A stretch of DNA of 37,750 nucleotides from CALCNS01 sp937897315 (lineage in GTDB: Bacteria; Bacillota; JAAYKD01): contig DAINOJ010000020.1 of NCBI GenBank assembly GCA_036744005.1, positions 1-37,750 of the forward strand, read 5' to 3'. The notes under the pieces were generated by a model. The model did not search any database. It was not told the origin of the DNA and saw nothing but the letters and a program-made list of their open reading frames with translations. The stretch's first letter is position 1. Each line of letters opens with the position of its first letter. The position numbers were made by a program, and so were the translations under genes. Positions 1-7,824 of the stretch are shown here, piece by piece.

Positions 1-2
1 AA

Positions 3-113
3 GCTGCTACCGGTCGCACCTTAGTTCCGATGCGCGAAATCATGGAAGCCATTGGTATCTCCTTAACCTGGAATGCTACCACCCAAACCGTCTCTATTGT
101 GATTCCTCAATAA
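3..113 (+). CDS. C-terminal end of a copper-amine-oxidase-like stalk-domain protein (partial)
   Basis: Only the last 36 codons are in the window, read in the frame that starts at base 3. They encode GRTLVPMREIMEAIG followed by a WN...TQTVSI ending, the classic pattern of the copper amine oxidase N-terminal (stalk) domain found in many secreted Firmicute proteins. These domains usually sit at the end of cell-surface or exported proteins, where they are thought to act as structural or wall-associated modules rather than enzymes. The rest of the protein lies to the left of the window, so its overall function cannot be judged. A terminator follows directly. Confidence 0.8.
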   Translation, partial: AATGRTLVPMREIMEAIGISLTWNATTQTVSIVIPQ

Positions 114-132
114 TTCAAGGTTTTTCCTTCCG

Positions 133-168
133 CCCCGGATGCTCGCAAGAGTGTCCGGGGTCTTTATT
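133..168 (+). terminator. Rho-independent terminator after the stalk-domain gene
   Basis: A seven-base stem (CCCCGGA at 133-139 with TCCGGGG at 154-160) with an inner CTC/GAG pairing and GCAA loop is followed by TCTTTATTT. It lies 20 bases after the stop codon of the upstream gene and separates it from ispD. Confidence 0.85.
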
Positions 169-196
169 TGTTCATAAATCCTTGTTGAGCCGGCAA

Positions 197-225
197 TAGA
201 CAAGGACTTTCAACCATGTTATAAT
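197..225 (+). promoter_or_regulatory. Sigma-A-type promoter for ispD
   Basis: TAGACA (197-202), a 17-base spacer and a perfect TATAAT (220-225) lie about 40 bases before the ispD start. A second TATAAT occurs at 229-234 without a good -35 partner. Confidence 0.7.
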
Positions 226-267
226 TAGTATAATACAAATTGGTAATACGTTATTGGGGGTGATTCT

Positions 268-957
268 ATGGCAATTGCAGTCATATTAGGGGCAGGCACC
301 GGTACCCGCATGGGAGGTGCAATGCCCAAGCAGTTTTGGCCGATAGAAGGGAAAACCATTCTGGAGCATTCTGCAGAAGCGTTTATTCGGCACCCCGGTA
401 TTTCAGAAGTGGCTTTGGTGGTGCCCAAAGCACATATGCTATGGGTAAAGAACCTCTTCGCCGGAGAAGCCAAAGTTCGCAAGATCATTTGCGGTGGAGC
501 GAATCGTAGTCAGTCGAGTTGGAATGCGGTTCAAGCTTATATGGACCAGCCCAATTCTTGGCTTATTTTTCATGATGCAGCAAGGCCGTTGGTTTCGTCC
601 GAAAGCATTAGTGCGGCCATTGACGCTGCTGCCGATTATGAAGCGGCAACCGCTGCCATTCCCAGTTCCGATACCATACTCATTAGTAGCGAAAACGGTA
701 ACGAAGTGGCTCAGATCCCAAGCCGCAGCTTAATGTGGAGGTGCCAAACCCCACAAGCGTTCCGACAACGCACCATTGCCGCGGCCTATGAAATGGGCTT
801 AAAGGACCCGGATTTTCAGGCCAGTGACGATTGCGGTGTGATCAAACGATATTTACCACACATAAAAATCGGCATTTTTATGGGTAGCGAGGAGAACATA
901 AAGCTCACCTACGCCCGCGATATGCAGTTTGTCGCAGAACAATTGAAGAAACACTAA
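268..957 (+). CDS. ispD: 2-C-methyl-D-erythritol 4-phosphate cytidylyltransferase
   Basis: IspD transfers CMP from CTP to 2-C-methyl-D-erythritol 4-phosphate, the third step of the non-mevalonate isoprenoid pathway in the cytoplasm. The 229-residue length is typical. The nucleotide-binding motif GAGTGTRMGG with PKQ is at residues 8-22, a GG..R..SS segment at 76-84, FHDAARPLV at 101-109, and CQTPQAF further on. The C-terminal part carries the expected SEENIKLTYARD segment. The ATG follows a GGGGGTGA ribosome site. The gene is monocistronic, with its own promoter and terminator. The related ribulose-5-phosphate cytidylyltransferase TarI is a possible alternative, but the sequence motifs and the isolated context fit IspD better. 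Confidence 0.87.
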   Translation: MAIAVILGAGTGTRMGGAMPKQFWPIEGKTILEHSAEAFIRHPGISEVALVVPKAHMLWVKNLFAGEAKVRKIICGGANRSQSSWNAVQAYMDQPNSWLIFHDAARPLVSSESISAAIDAAADYEAATAAIPSSDTILISSENGNEVAQIPSRSLMWRCQTPQAFRQRTIAAAYEMGLKDPDFQASDDCGVIKRYLPHIKIGIFMGSEENIKLTYARDMQFVAEQLKKH

Positions 958-958
958 A

Positions 959-1000
959 ATAATCGACCTTCGTGGCAAACGAAAGGTCGATTTGCTTTTT
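959..1000 (+). terminator. Rho-independent terminator after ispD
   Basis: AATCGACCTT (961-970) pairs with AAGGTCGATT (983-992) around a short loop, and GCTTTTTG follows. It begins right after the ispD stop codon. A-rich sequence on the left side means it could also act weakly on the other strand. Confidence 0.85.
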
Positions 1001-1025
1001 GTAATTGCTGTCATTTAGAAAATAC

Positions 1026-1054
1026 GTGCAACCTTCCACTAGACGTGCTAAAAT
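1026..1054 (+). promoter_or_regulatory. Possible promoter for the uppP-cit unit
   Basis: A good -10 box, TAAAAT, is at 1049-1054. The sequence 17 bases upstream (GTGCAA, 1026-1031) is a poor -35 box, so the promoter may be weak or need an activator. It is the best candidate between the ispD terminator and uppP. Confidence 0.4.
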
Positions 1055-1087
1055 AAGAAAACAAACACTTCTGGGAGGTAAAGGAAA

Positions 1088-1918
1088 ATGAATCTTATGG
1101 AACTCCTGAAATCGGCCCTTTTGGGCTTGGTTCAGGGTATTACCGAGTGGTTACCCATTAGCAGCACGGGGCATATGCTTTTGCTCGATCAGTTTATGAA
1201 GCTCGAAGTGAGCGAGGCCTTCATGAGCATGTTTATTGTCGTCATTCAATTGGGCTCGATTTTAGCCTTGTTGGTCTTGTATTTTCATAAGCTGAATCCG
1301 CTTTCTCCCGGTAAAAGCAAACGCGAAAAGCGCGAAACGATTTTACTCTGGTTCAAAGTAGCGGTGGCTTCTTTACCCGCTGCAGTCATTGGCCTGTTGT
1401 TCGATGACAAAATAGAAGCATTGTTTAGCGGCGCGATATCGATTGCCACCATGCTCATTCTCTACGGTGTGTTGTTCATCGTTTTGGAGCATCGCAACAA
1501 AAGGCGCAAAGCAGTGATTACCGATATCAACGAGATGGGGTACGGCACCGCGGCCCTTATGGGTGTTTTCCAGGTATTGGCGCTCATACCAGGCACCTCC
1601 CGCTCGGGTTCGACGATATTGGGTGGAATCCTTTTGGGTTGCTCTCGCACGGTGGCAGCCGAGTTTTCCTTCTTTATGGCGATCCCGGTCATGTTTGGTG
1701 CGAGTCTGTTGCGCATGCTGAAGTTTGGCTTTGTCTTTAGTAATTCCGAGTGGATGATCTTGCTGGTGGGGACGTTTGTCGCCTTTGTCTCCTCGATTCT
1801 TGCCATACGCTTCCTCATGCAATACATTCGTCGCAATGACTTTTCAGTTTTTGGTTGGTATCGTATTCTACTCGGTGCAGTGGTAGTCGCTTATTTCTTT
1901 TTGGTAAGGGCAGCATAA
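1088..1918 (+). CDS. uppP: Undecaprenyl-diphosphatase UppP (BacA type)
   Basis: UppP is a multi-pass membrane phosphatase that turns undecaprenyl diphosphate into the monophosphate carrier used for peptidoglycan and other wall polymers; it also gives bacitracin resistance. The 276-residue protein shows both family signatures: QGITEWLPISSTGH at residues 16-29 and PGTSRSGST at 168-176. Hydrophobic helices fill the rest. The start follows a GGGAGGTAAAG ribosome site. Only 16 bases separate its stop from citD, so it is probably the first gene of the citrate lyase transcript, an unusual partner that shares no pathway with citrate breakdown. Confidence 0.95.
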   Translation: MNLMELLKSALLGLVQGITEWLPISSTGHMLLLDQFMKLEVSEAFMSMFIVVIQLGSILALLVLYFHKLNPLSPGKSKREKRETILLWFKVAVASLPAAVIGLLFDDKIEALFSGAISIATMLILYGVLFIVLEHRNKRRKAVITDINEMGYGTAALMGVFQVLALIPGTSRSGSTILGGILLGCSRTVAAEFSFFMAIPVMFGASLLRMLKFGFVFSNSEWMILLVGTFVAFVSSILAIRFLMQYIRRNDFSVFGWYRILLGAVVVAYFFLVRAA

Positions 1919-1934
1919 GAGGAGGTCAATCATC

Positions 1935-2231
1935 ATGAAGTTAACCGGCAAAGGTCGGGCAGGGACGCTGGAATCGGGAGATATCCTCATTGAAGTAGAG
2001 CCTACACAAGGTGAAACCGAGATTCTTTTGCGCAGTAGTGTGATGCGGCTATATGGACAGCAAATACGAGAAGTTCTGTTGCTCACCTTAGCCGAATTGG
2101 ATTTGCAGGGAGTTATACTTACGGCACAAGACAAAGGTGCTTTGGACTGCACAATAAAAGCTCGGTTACTGACCGCCATAGCACGAGCCGGGGGCCCGAC
2201 ACTGCCTTGGCAGGGGGAGGAGAAGGAATGA
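1935..2231 (+). CDS. citD: Citrate lyase gamma subunit (acyl carrier protein)
   Basis: CitD is the small acyl carrier subunit of citrate lyase. It carries the 2'-(5''-phosphoribosyl)-3'-dephospho-CoA arm whose thiol is acetylated and swaps acetyl for citryl groups. The 98-residue length matches the family. The motif TLESGD at residues 11-16 contains Ser14, the known attachment serine in characterised citrate lyases. An AGGAGG ribosome site precedes the ATG. The stop overlaps the citE start as ATGA, implying coupled translation. Citramalate lyase uses a very similar subunit, so that substrate cannot be excluded. Confidence 0.93.
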   Translation: MKLTGKGRAGTLESGDILIEVEPTQGETEILLRSSVMRLYGQQIREVLLLTLAELDLQGVILTAQDKGALDCTIKARLLTAIARAGGPTLPWQGEEKE

Positions 2232-3127
2232 AGAGTCGCTTACGACGCACCATGATGTTTGTTCCCGGAAATAACCCCTCCATGCTCAAAGATGCGTTTA
2301 TATATGGGGCCGATTCCCTGATGTTTGATTTAGAAGATTCCGTATCTCCATTGGAGAAAGATGCCGCCCGTCAATTGGTATACATGGCGTTAAAGACCAT
2401 GGACTATACTCCTTGCGAACGAGTGGTGAGAATCAACTCGCTGTCTTCTCCTCATGGTCATGCCGACATAGAAGCTATGGTGGCAGCTGGGGTGGATGTG
2501 ATTCGTATGCCCAAAACCGAAACGGTGCAAGACGTGCTAGACTGTGAATTGGCGATTGCCACAGCAGAGCAAAAATACAAACGCAAGCTGGGCAGTGTGG
2601 GCATGTTAGCAGCCATTGAGAGTGCCCAAGGGGTACTACATGCCTCTGAAATCGCTGCGTGTTCCACACGTCTTGTGGGTATTGCTTTAGGTGCCGAAGA
2701 TTTTTGTGCCGACTTAGGAGTTCGTAGAAGCACTGAGGGAAGCGAGCTCCAGCTTGCCCGTCAAACGATAGTATTAGCCGCCAAAGCAGCCGGTATCGAT
2801 GCGTTTGATACCGTCTTCAGCAATGTCGCCGATGAAGGTGGTCTCGTTGCGGAAACAACAAAAATCAAAGCGTTGGGCTTTACCGGAAAGTCGGTGATTC
2901 ATCCGCGGCAAATCGAGCCGGTTCATCGTGTCTTTGCTCCCACTGAAGAGGAGATTCGGCAAGCGCAACGCCTTATTACCGCTTTACAAGAAGCAGAACG
3001 TAGAGGCAGTGGTGTGGTCGCCGTCGATGGCAAAATGATCGATCGCCCGGTCGTCCTTCGAGCTCAACGAACTTTACAATTGGCGGAAGCGATGGGGATC
3101 GTAGAGAACAAGGAGGGACGGTCATGA
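2228..3127 (+). CDS. citE: Citrate lyase beta subunit (citryl-ACP lyase)
   Basis: CitE cleaves citryl-S-ACP to oxaloacetate and acetyl-S-ACP. The chosen ATG at 2228 gives 299 residues beginning MKSRLRRTMMFVPGNN, the usual start of the family; an upstream in-frame TTG at 2207 would only add seven residues of unlike sequence. Visible motifs are the FDLEDSV metal/substrate segment near residues 33-39, RIN at 68-70, AIESAQGV, LGAEDFCADLG and SVIHPRQI. It overlaps citD by four bases and citF by four bases. The close relatives malyl-CoA and citramalyl-CoA lyases are excluded mainly by the cit context. Confidence 0.94.
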   Translation: MKSRLRRTMMFVPGNNPSMLKDAFIYGADSLMFDLEDSVSPLEKDAARQLVYMALKTMDYTPCERVVRINSLSSPHGHADIEAMVAAGVDVIRMPKTETVQDVLDCELAIATAEQKYKRKLGSVGMLAAIESAQGVLHASEIAACSTRLVGIALGAEDFCADLGVRRSTEGSELQLARQTIVLAAKAAGIDAFDTVFSNVADEGGLVAETTKIKALGFTGKSVIHPRQIEPVHRVFAPTEEEIRQAQRLITALQEAERRGSGVVAVDGKMIDRPVVLRAQRTLQLAEAMGIVENKEGRS

Positions 3128-3909
3128 AACAAACTACTCCTTTTTCGGAGCGAGAAATCCGTTCTCCAAAGTTAGTCACATCCTTGGAAGAAGCGATTCG
3201 TCGCAGTGGTTTACAAGATGGTATGACGATTTCGTTTCATCATCATTTTCGCGAAGGAGATCAGGTCCTAAACCAAGTCATGGACGTGATTGCTCATATG
3301 GGATTTCGCAATTTAAAGGTAGCCTCCTCTTCTTTAAGCGATGTCCATGCCCCCTTGTTGAAGCATATTCAAAGCGGAGTGGTCACCGCTTTGGAAAGCT
3401 CCGGTTGCCGGGGTGTGCTTGCGGAAGCGATTTCGGCCGGCGTATTGCCAACCCCCATGGTTTTTCGTAGCCATGGCGGCCGAGCGGCAGCCATAGCCAA
3501 CGGGCAGTTGCAGATTGATGTCGCCTTTTTAGGGGCTTCTGTAGCCGATGCATTTGGTAATGCTGCTGGCACTTATGACGGCCCCCTGCCGGAAGGGATT
3601 TCTCCTTCTTTGTGCGGCAGTTTGGGTTATGCGAAAGTCGATGCACGTTATGCGAGTAAGACGGTCATCATCACCAATTGCCTGTTGCCCTATCCTTGTG
3701 TGGGTAAGGGAATTAGTGAAAGCGATGTAGACTTAGTGGTTTTGGTGGAGTCCATTGGGGATTCCAAAAAGATTTCGGCCGGAGCCACCCGCTACAGCCA
3801 AGATCCTCGTGATTTACTCATCGCCAGCAAAGCAGCCCAGGTGATACGTCATTCGGGATTTTTTACAACGGCTTTTCACTGCAAACCGGAACCGGGGGTG
3901 CATCGTTAG
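3124..3909 (+). CDS. citF: Citrate lyase alpha subunit, N-terminal half (frameshifted citF)
   Basis: CitF is the citrate:acetyl-ACP transferase, normally about 500 residues and a member of the CoA-transferase-like superfamily. This frame encodes the first half (KLVTSLEEAIRRSGLQDGMTISFHHHFREGD and onward, with LLPYPCVGKGISESDVD in the middle). Homology to CitF holds through HSGFFTTAF; the last dozen residues (HCKPEPGVHR) are unlike the family, and the frame stops at 3907-3909. One base back in the -1 frame, the expected SLQTGTGGASLAVTRF continues from base 3876. Either one T is missing from the T run at 3873-3876, or ribosomes slip there. Starts with ATGA overlap on citE. Confidence 0.9.
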   Translation: MKQTTPFSEREIRSPKLVTSLEEAIRRSGLQDGMTISFHHHFREGDQVLNQVMDVIAHMGFRNLKVASSSLSDVHAPLLKHIQSGVVTALESSGCRGVLAEAISAGVLPTPMVFRSHGGRAAAIANGQLQIDVAFLGASVADAFGNAAGTYDGPLPEGISPSLCGSLGYAKVDARYASKTVIITNCLLPYPCVGKGISESDVDLVVLVESIGDSKKISAGATRYSQDPRDLLIASKAAQVIRHSGFFTTAFHCKPEPGVHR

Positions 3910-3911
3910 CC

Positions 3912-4595
3912 GTGACGCGTTTTTTGCGTGAAGCAATGCTCGCAGGAGGGGTTCGCGCACGATATGCGCTGGGAGGAATCACGGCAGCCATGGTGCAGTT
4001 GCATGAAGAGGGTTATATTGAGAAGTTGATGGACGTGCAGGACTTCGATTTGGACGCGGCACGCTCCCTGGCAAGAAATCCTCATCATTACGAAGTCGAC
4101 GGCAATCAATATGCCAACCCCTATAATGCAGGTTCGCTGATTCATCAGTTAGATGTGGTGGTTTTATCTGCATTAGAGTTGGATGAAAACTTCAACGTCA
4201 ACGTGCTGACCGGTTCCGATGGGGTTATTCGTGGCGCAGTGGGCGGACATCCCGACACGGCTTCTGGAGCAGCATTGACCGTGGTGGTAACACCTTTGTT
4301 GCGAGGTAGGATTCCCTGTGTGGTGGAACGTGTAACGACCCTTTGCACTGCGGGTAAGTATGTCGATGTTTTGGTGACCGACCGCGGTGTGGCGGTCAAT
4401 CCCACAAGACCGGAAGTTGCAGCTCGATTAGAACGTGCCGGGATTTCGTTGACAGGAGCACACGAGCTGAGATTGTTAGCAGAATCGAATGCTGGAAAAC
4501 CGGAGCCGTTACCCTTTGGATCAAAGGTCATCGCTCATGTTTTAGCACCCGATGGCACGTTGCTGGACACCATAAGGGAAATGGGTCATGAATAA
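3912..4595 (+). CDS. citF: Citrate lyase alpha subunit, C-terminal half (frameshifted citF)
   Basis: This is the second half of the citrate:acetyl-ACP transferase. From the GTG at 3912 the frame reads VTRFLREAMLAGGVRARYALGG, then LMDVQDFDLDAARSLARNPHH, NVNVLTGSDG, GRIPCVVERV and VLVTDRGVAVNPTRPE, all standard CitF segments. There is no good ribosome site before 3912, and the conserved SLQTGTGGASLA lies upstream of it in the same frame, open from before 3876. This fragment is therefore not a natural separate gene. Joining the two frames at the T run gives 490 residues, close to the roughly 508 of the Klebsiella protein. It overlaps citX by eight bases. Confidence 0.9.
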   Translation: MTRFLREAMLAGGVRARYALGGITAAMVQLHEEGYIEKLMDVQDFDLDAARSLARNPHHYEVDGNQYANPYNAGSLIHQLDVVVLSALELDENFNVNVLTGSDGVIRGAVGGHPDTASGAALTVVVTPLLRGRIPCVVERVTTLCTAGKYVDVLVTDRGVAVNPTRPEVAARLERAGISLTGAHELRLLAESNAGKPEPLPFGSKVIAHVLAPDGTLLDTIREMGHE

Positions 4596-5154
4596 GCCAT
4601 CTCGTGTGATAAGCTTAGGCGAATTACTGCAATCACGAGAGCAGCGACAGCAACACCGAGAGCATTTGTTAGAACGATTTGGCAAACCGGTGGTTTGTCT
4701 CATGGTGAATCAACCCGGAATACAAAAAGTGACGGCTGCGTCTTCTCTTGTGTTTCGCGAAGGTCAACGACAGATGCAGGAGTGGAAGGATATCTGTTTA
4801 TATGAAGAAGAGCGATTGCTCCATACCGGGTGGGAAGGCTTTTGGGTGATAAACCAGGATGCAATTGCGCTGAAACAGCAATTAGTGGAGTGGGAAGAGA
4901 ACCACCCCTTGGGGCGCTTGTGGGATTTTGATGTATGGGACCCCTGTCAAGGCCCGCTTAGCCGGGAGCAAATGGGATGGCCTGCTCGTCGGTGCTTGTC
5001 GTGTTCGTCCTCGGGCGCTGAGTGTGCACGAAGCAAGCGGCATTCTCTTGAGGAGTTAGAAAAAGAGATTCTGCGAATCATAGACGATTGGCAACAAGGA
5101 AAGGATGACGAGTATGCCGGAACGAAGAGCATGGGAAACGGGAAATCCTGCTGA
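4588..5154 (+). CDS. citX: Apo-citrate lyase phosphoribosyl-dephospho-CoA transferase (holo-ACP synthase)
   Basis: CitX transfers the prosthetic group precursor made by CitG onto the serine of CitD, releasing pyrophosphate. The 188-residue protein carries the family signature NHPLGRLWDFDVWDP at residues 105-119 and RRCLSCS at 134-140. The start overlaps the end of citF by eight bases. Its last 41 bases overlap citC, so the C-terminal tail after about residue 170 is probably not conserved. All required parts for making active citrate lyase are present next to each other. Confidence 0.92.
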   Translation: MNKPSRVISLGELLQSREQRQQHREHLLERFGKPVVCLMVNQPGIQKVTAASSLVFREGQRQMQEWKDICLYEEERLLHTGWEGFWVINQDAIALKQQLVEWEENHPLGRLWDFDVWDPCQGPLSREQMGWPARRCLSCSSSGAECARSKRHSLEELEKEILRIIDDWQQGKDDEYAGTKSMGNGKSC

Positions 5155-6136
5155 ACTGCGTAGCTTGCCCTTGTCCTTACCGGAAATCCGTCATCAGGTC
5201 GAAGAATTTGTTAAGGGGCAAGGGTTATCTTTGGCTCTCTTAGATTATTGTGCCGGGTTGTTTATTGGCGATGAGTTGGTTGCCTTAGGAGGTTACCGGG
5301 CGAATACTTTGATGAATTTAGCGGTGTTGCAAGAAGCGCAGGGGTATGGTTTCATGAATCGGCTGGTGGATCACTTGAGGGAGCAATTGGTCATGCAAGG
5401 AGCGGAGCGTTTGTTTGTTTTCACCAAGCCGGAGAACCGATCCATATTGGAAGGCCTAGGGTTTTATGCTCTCTTGGAAACCGAATCGGTTTTGTTTTGT
5501 GAGAATAAACCGTTTGGTATGACGCGCTTTTGTGACAAGCTGAAGCCGTATGCTTTGTCGAATGGCGTTTCCGGTGCTATCGTCATGAATGCCAATCCCT
5601 TTACATTAGGACATTTATATTTGGTGGAGACAGCGAAAGCACAATGTGACCGCCTACACATTTTTTTGGTAGAGACCGAAGCCTCTGAATTTAGCTTTTC
5701 CGATCGGTTAGCTATGGTTACACAGGGAGTGTCACATTTGCATGAAGTGTATGTTCACGCAGGAGGACCGTATTTGATTTCGGCAGGGGTTTTTCCGGAT
5801 TACTTTTTAAAGAACCCTGGCGAAGCGGCCAGCGTGCAAGCCGAATTGGATGTGCGCTTGTTTGGTCGCTATGTGGCACCGGCTTTGCAGTGCAGCATAC
5901 GTTTTGCAGGCGAAGAACCTTTAGACATGTTAACGGAACAATATGTGGAAGCCATGAAGAGGTTTCTACCTTGCTATGGTCTAGAAGTACGAGTAATTCC
6001 GCGGAAGGAGTATCAAGGAGAGCCGATTTCTGCCAGTCGGGTTCGACGTTACCGAAAGGATGAGCGTTGGAGAGAGATTCAAGAACTCATACCGACAAGC
6101 ACGTTTTTGTATATGCAGAGTCTGAAGAGACAATGA
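5114..6136 (+). CDS. citC: [Citrate (pro-3S)-lyase] ligase (acetate:SH-citrate lyase ligase)
   Basis: CitC acetylates the thiol of the CitD prosthetic group using acetate and ATP, switching citrate lyase on. The protein has an N-terminal GNAT-like domain (about residues 20-115, with LAVLQEAQGYGFMNRL and FTKPENRSILEGLGF) and a C-terminal nucleotidyltransferase domain with NANPFTLGH and the SFSDRLAMV and ISASRVRRY segments. The ATG at 5114 gives 340 residues and is nine bases from the AGGAAAGG site; an ATG at 5105 touches that site and is less likely. It overlaps citX by 41 bases. Confidence 0.92.
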   Translation: MPERRAWETGNPAELRSLPLSLPEIRHQVEEFVKGQGLSLALLDYCAGLFIGDELVALGGYRANTLMNLAVLQEAQGYGFMNRLVDHLREQLVMQGAERLFVFTKPENRSILEGLGFYALLETESVLFCENKPFGMTRFCDKLKPYALSNGVSGAIVMNANPFTLGHLYLVETAKAQCDRLHIFLVETEASEFSFSDRLAMVTQGVSHLHEVYVHAGGPYLISAGVFPDYFLKNPGEAASVQAELDVRLFGRYVAPALQCSIRFAGEEPLDMLTEQYVEAMKRFLPCYGLEVRVIPRKEYQGEPISASRVRRYRKDERWREIQELIPTSTFLYMQSLKRQ

Positions 6137-6166
6137 GGATACGAACCAAGGCAAGGAGGAAGGAAC

Positions 6167-7048
6167 ATGCCACATCCATTTAGGCAACGGAGTGCAGAGG
6201 ATATTGCAGCCCTGGGGTGTTGGGCATTACAAAGCGAAGCACAATTGACACCCAAACCGGGGTTGGTGGACTGCCATAACAGTGGAGCCCATACCGACAT
6301 GAATGTGAAGTTACTTTTGCATAGTGCCGAAGTCTTGTATCCTTATTTTGTGGAATTGGCAGAGGTTGGGTGTGTGCACAAAAAGGATGAACCGCATCAA
6401 ATGTTTCTATCTGCTCGGGAAATCGGCATTCGGGCAGAGGAAGCGATGCTCCATGCGACCGGGGGTATTAACACCCATAAGGGGGCCTTGTTTGGCTTAG
6501 GCTTACTATGTGTCGCTGCCGGTGTGTTGGGAGAAGATACCGAGGTCGAAACGCTTTGTGCTTATGTGGCAGAAATGACCAAAGGGATTACGGCTCGTGA
6601 AGTGGGAGAAACTCGGTGGACCCGTTTACCGGAACTAGAGCGTTGGCAAAGGAGTGGAGCACGTGGGGAAGCAGAAAGCGGTTTTTACCACGCGAGAAAC
6701 ATAGGACTTCCGGTCTATTTCGAGGCTCTTCAGCGGGGTGGGAGCCAGGACGAGGCAGCTCTTCGTGCCCTTTTACAACTGATGAGCCACCTCATGGATA
6801 CCAATCTCTTGCGACGTGGGGGTCAAGAGGCCGTTCTTTTTGTGCAAAACCGAGCAAAAGAAGTTTTGCGACACTTTTCTATCGAGGAAGTGGAGAAGTT
6901 TGACCATGAGTTGATTCATGCCAACCTTAGCCCTGGGGGCAGCGCAGATTGTCTGGCCATGACCTTGTTCCTTTCTGCATTTTCTGGGGGCCCTGTTTAT
7001 TTTAGAATAAAGGAGGTGGATCCATGCAAGCCTATTCATTCCTTTTAA
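6167..7048 (+). CDS. citG: Triphosphoribosyl-dephospho-CoA synthase
   Basis: CitG makes 2'-(5''-triphosphoribosyl)-3'-dephospho-CoA from dephospho-CoA and ATP, the precursor CitX attaches to CitD. The 293-residue length is typical. The N-terminal family motif TPKPGLVDCHNSGAHTDM is at residues 28-45, and INTHKGALFGLG and LSPGGSADCLAMTLFL follow. An AAGGAGGAAGG ribosome site precedes the ATG. The last 25 bases overlap the next gene, and the end after FLSAFSGG may be poorly conserved. No citrate transporter, oxaloacetate decarboxylase or CitA/CitB sensor gene is in the window. Confidence 0.93.
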   Translation: MPHPFRQRSAEDIAALGCWALQSEAQLTPKPGLVDCHNSGAHTDMNVKLLLHSAEVLYPYFVELAEVGCVHKKDEPHQMFLSAREIGIRAEEAMLHATGGINTHKGALFGLGLLCVAAGVLGEDTEVETLCAYVAEMTKGITAREVGETRWTRLPELERWQRSGARGEAESGFYHARNIGLPVYFEALQRGGSQDEAALRALLQLMSHLMDTNLLRRGGQEAVLFVQNRAKEVLRHFSIEEVEKFDHELIHANLSPGGSADCLAMTLFLSAFSGGPVYFRIKEVDPCKPIHSF

Positions 7049-7719
7049 TACATGGTTTTGGAGGAGGTCTATGGGAGTTAGCTCCTTTGGAGAAGGACCT
7101 CGTCCAATTGGGGCATTTGTGTCATAGTGTAAAGCTGCCGGGCCATGATGAGCAAGGACGAATTACTTCTACAGTAGATGTTGAGGATTTTGGTGCTACC
7201 GTATTAAAAGCCTATGACTTGCTGAAAAAAGATCGGTTACCCCTAGTTGTGATTGGGTTTTCCATGGGGGCATTGCTAGCAGCGTGGCTGGCTACGGTGA
7301 GAAATCCGGAGAAAATCATCCTAATCAATACTCCCATTCATATTGGTCAACCAAATGCGGTTTTACACTGGCTACAACAGGACTGGAAGCACAAAGACAC
7401 AAAGTATACTCGCATCCTCATTAGCAACGCGTTTCGCCAAAGACCCGACCGAAATTTGCTGTTCCTGGCGGTGCGCAAACGATATCTACCGGCATTGCAG
7501 CATGTAGATGTGCCGGTGTTTCTGGCTCAATCTTTTTGGGATGAAACAGTACAACTTCGTAGCATCAAAAAAGCCATGGAGTACCTACCGAACCCTCCCG
7601 AAATGGTGAAGCACTATGCGAACAGCCGCCATCATTTATGCGATGGCCCCGATTTCCCGCTCTTCTTACAAGACTTGCTTCAGTTTATAGAACAGCCGCA
7701 CTCGATAAGAACTCCTTAA
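7024..7719 (+). CDS. Alpha/beta hydrolase (carboxylesterase-like)
   Basis: A 231-residue alpha/beta hydrolase. The oxyanion-hole loop HGFGGG is at residues 10-15, the nucleophile elbow GFSMGA puts Ser80 as the catalytic serine, and the likely acid and base are Asp173 (FWDET) and His203 or His204 (SRHHLCDG). The size and layout resemble bacterial monoacylglycerol lipase/carboxylesterases. The start lies inside citG and follows a very strong AAAGGAGGTGG site, so it belongs to the same transcript. A thioesterase or deacylase role linked to the acetyl-thioester chemistry of citrate lyase is conceivable but is only a guess from position. Substrate unknown. Confidence 0.85.
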   Translation: MQAYSFLLIHGFGGGLWELAPLEKDLVQLGHLCHSVKLPGHDEQGRITSTVDVEDFGATVLKAYDLLKKDRLPLVVIGFSMGALLAAWLATVRNPEKIILINTPIHIGQPNAVLHWLQQDWKHKDTKYTRILISNAFRQRPDRNLLFLAVRKRYLPALQHVDVPVFLAQSFWDETVQLRSIKKAMEYLPNPPEMVKHYANSRHHLCDGPDFPLFLQDLLQFIEQPHSIRTP

Positions 7720-7824
7720 TGTAGATTTGGTTCGTTACCTTGTCTATTGAAGGAGACCTATCACAGGCGGCTGTTTGCTTTGTACCACAATGGTTTTTCT
7801 ACAAGAAGTGGCAGGTTTGTCTGC

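Noticed and set aside
1373..1836. Two minus-strand open frames opposite uppP (149 and 124 codons)
   Set aside because: They lie entirely over a well-supported membrane protein gene, have no ribosome sites, and their translations look like reverse-strand shadows.
4145..4531. 128-codon minus-strand frame opposite citF
   Set aside because: It is a shadow of the conserved CitF C-terminal half, with no ribosome site and no recognisable protein.
3124..4595. Reading the two citF halves as a natural two-subunit protein
   Set aside because: The conserved SLQTGTGGASLAV motif spans the break, lies upstream of any start codon of the second frame, and the second frame has no ribosome site.
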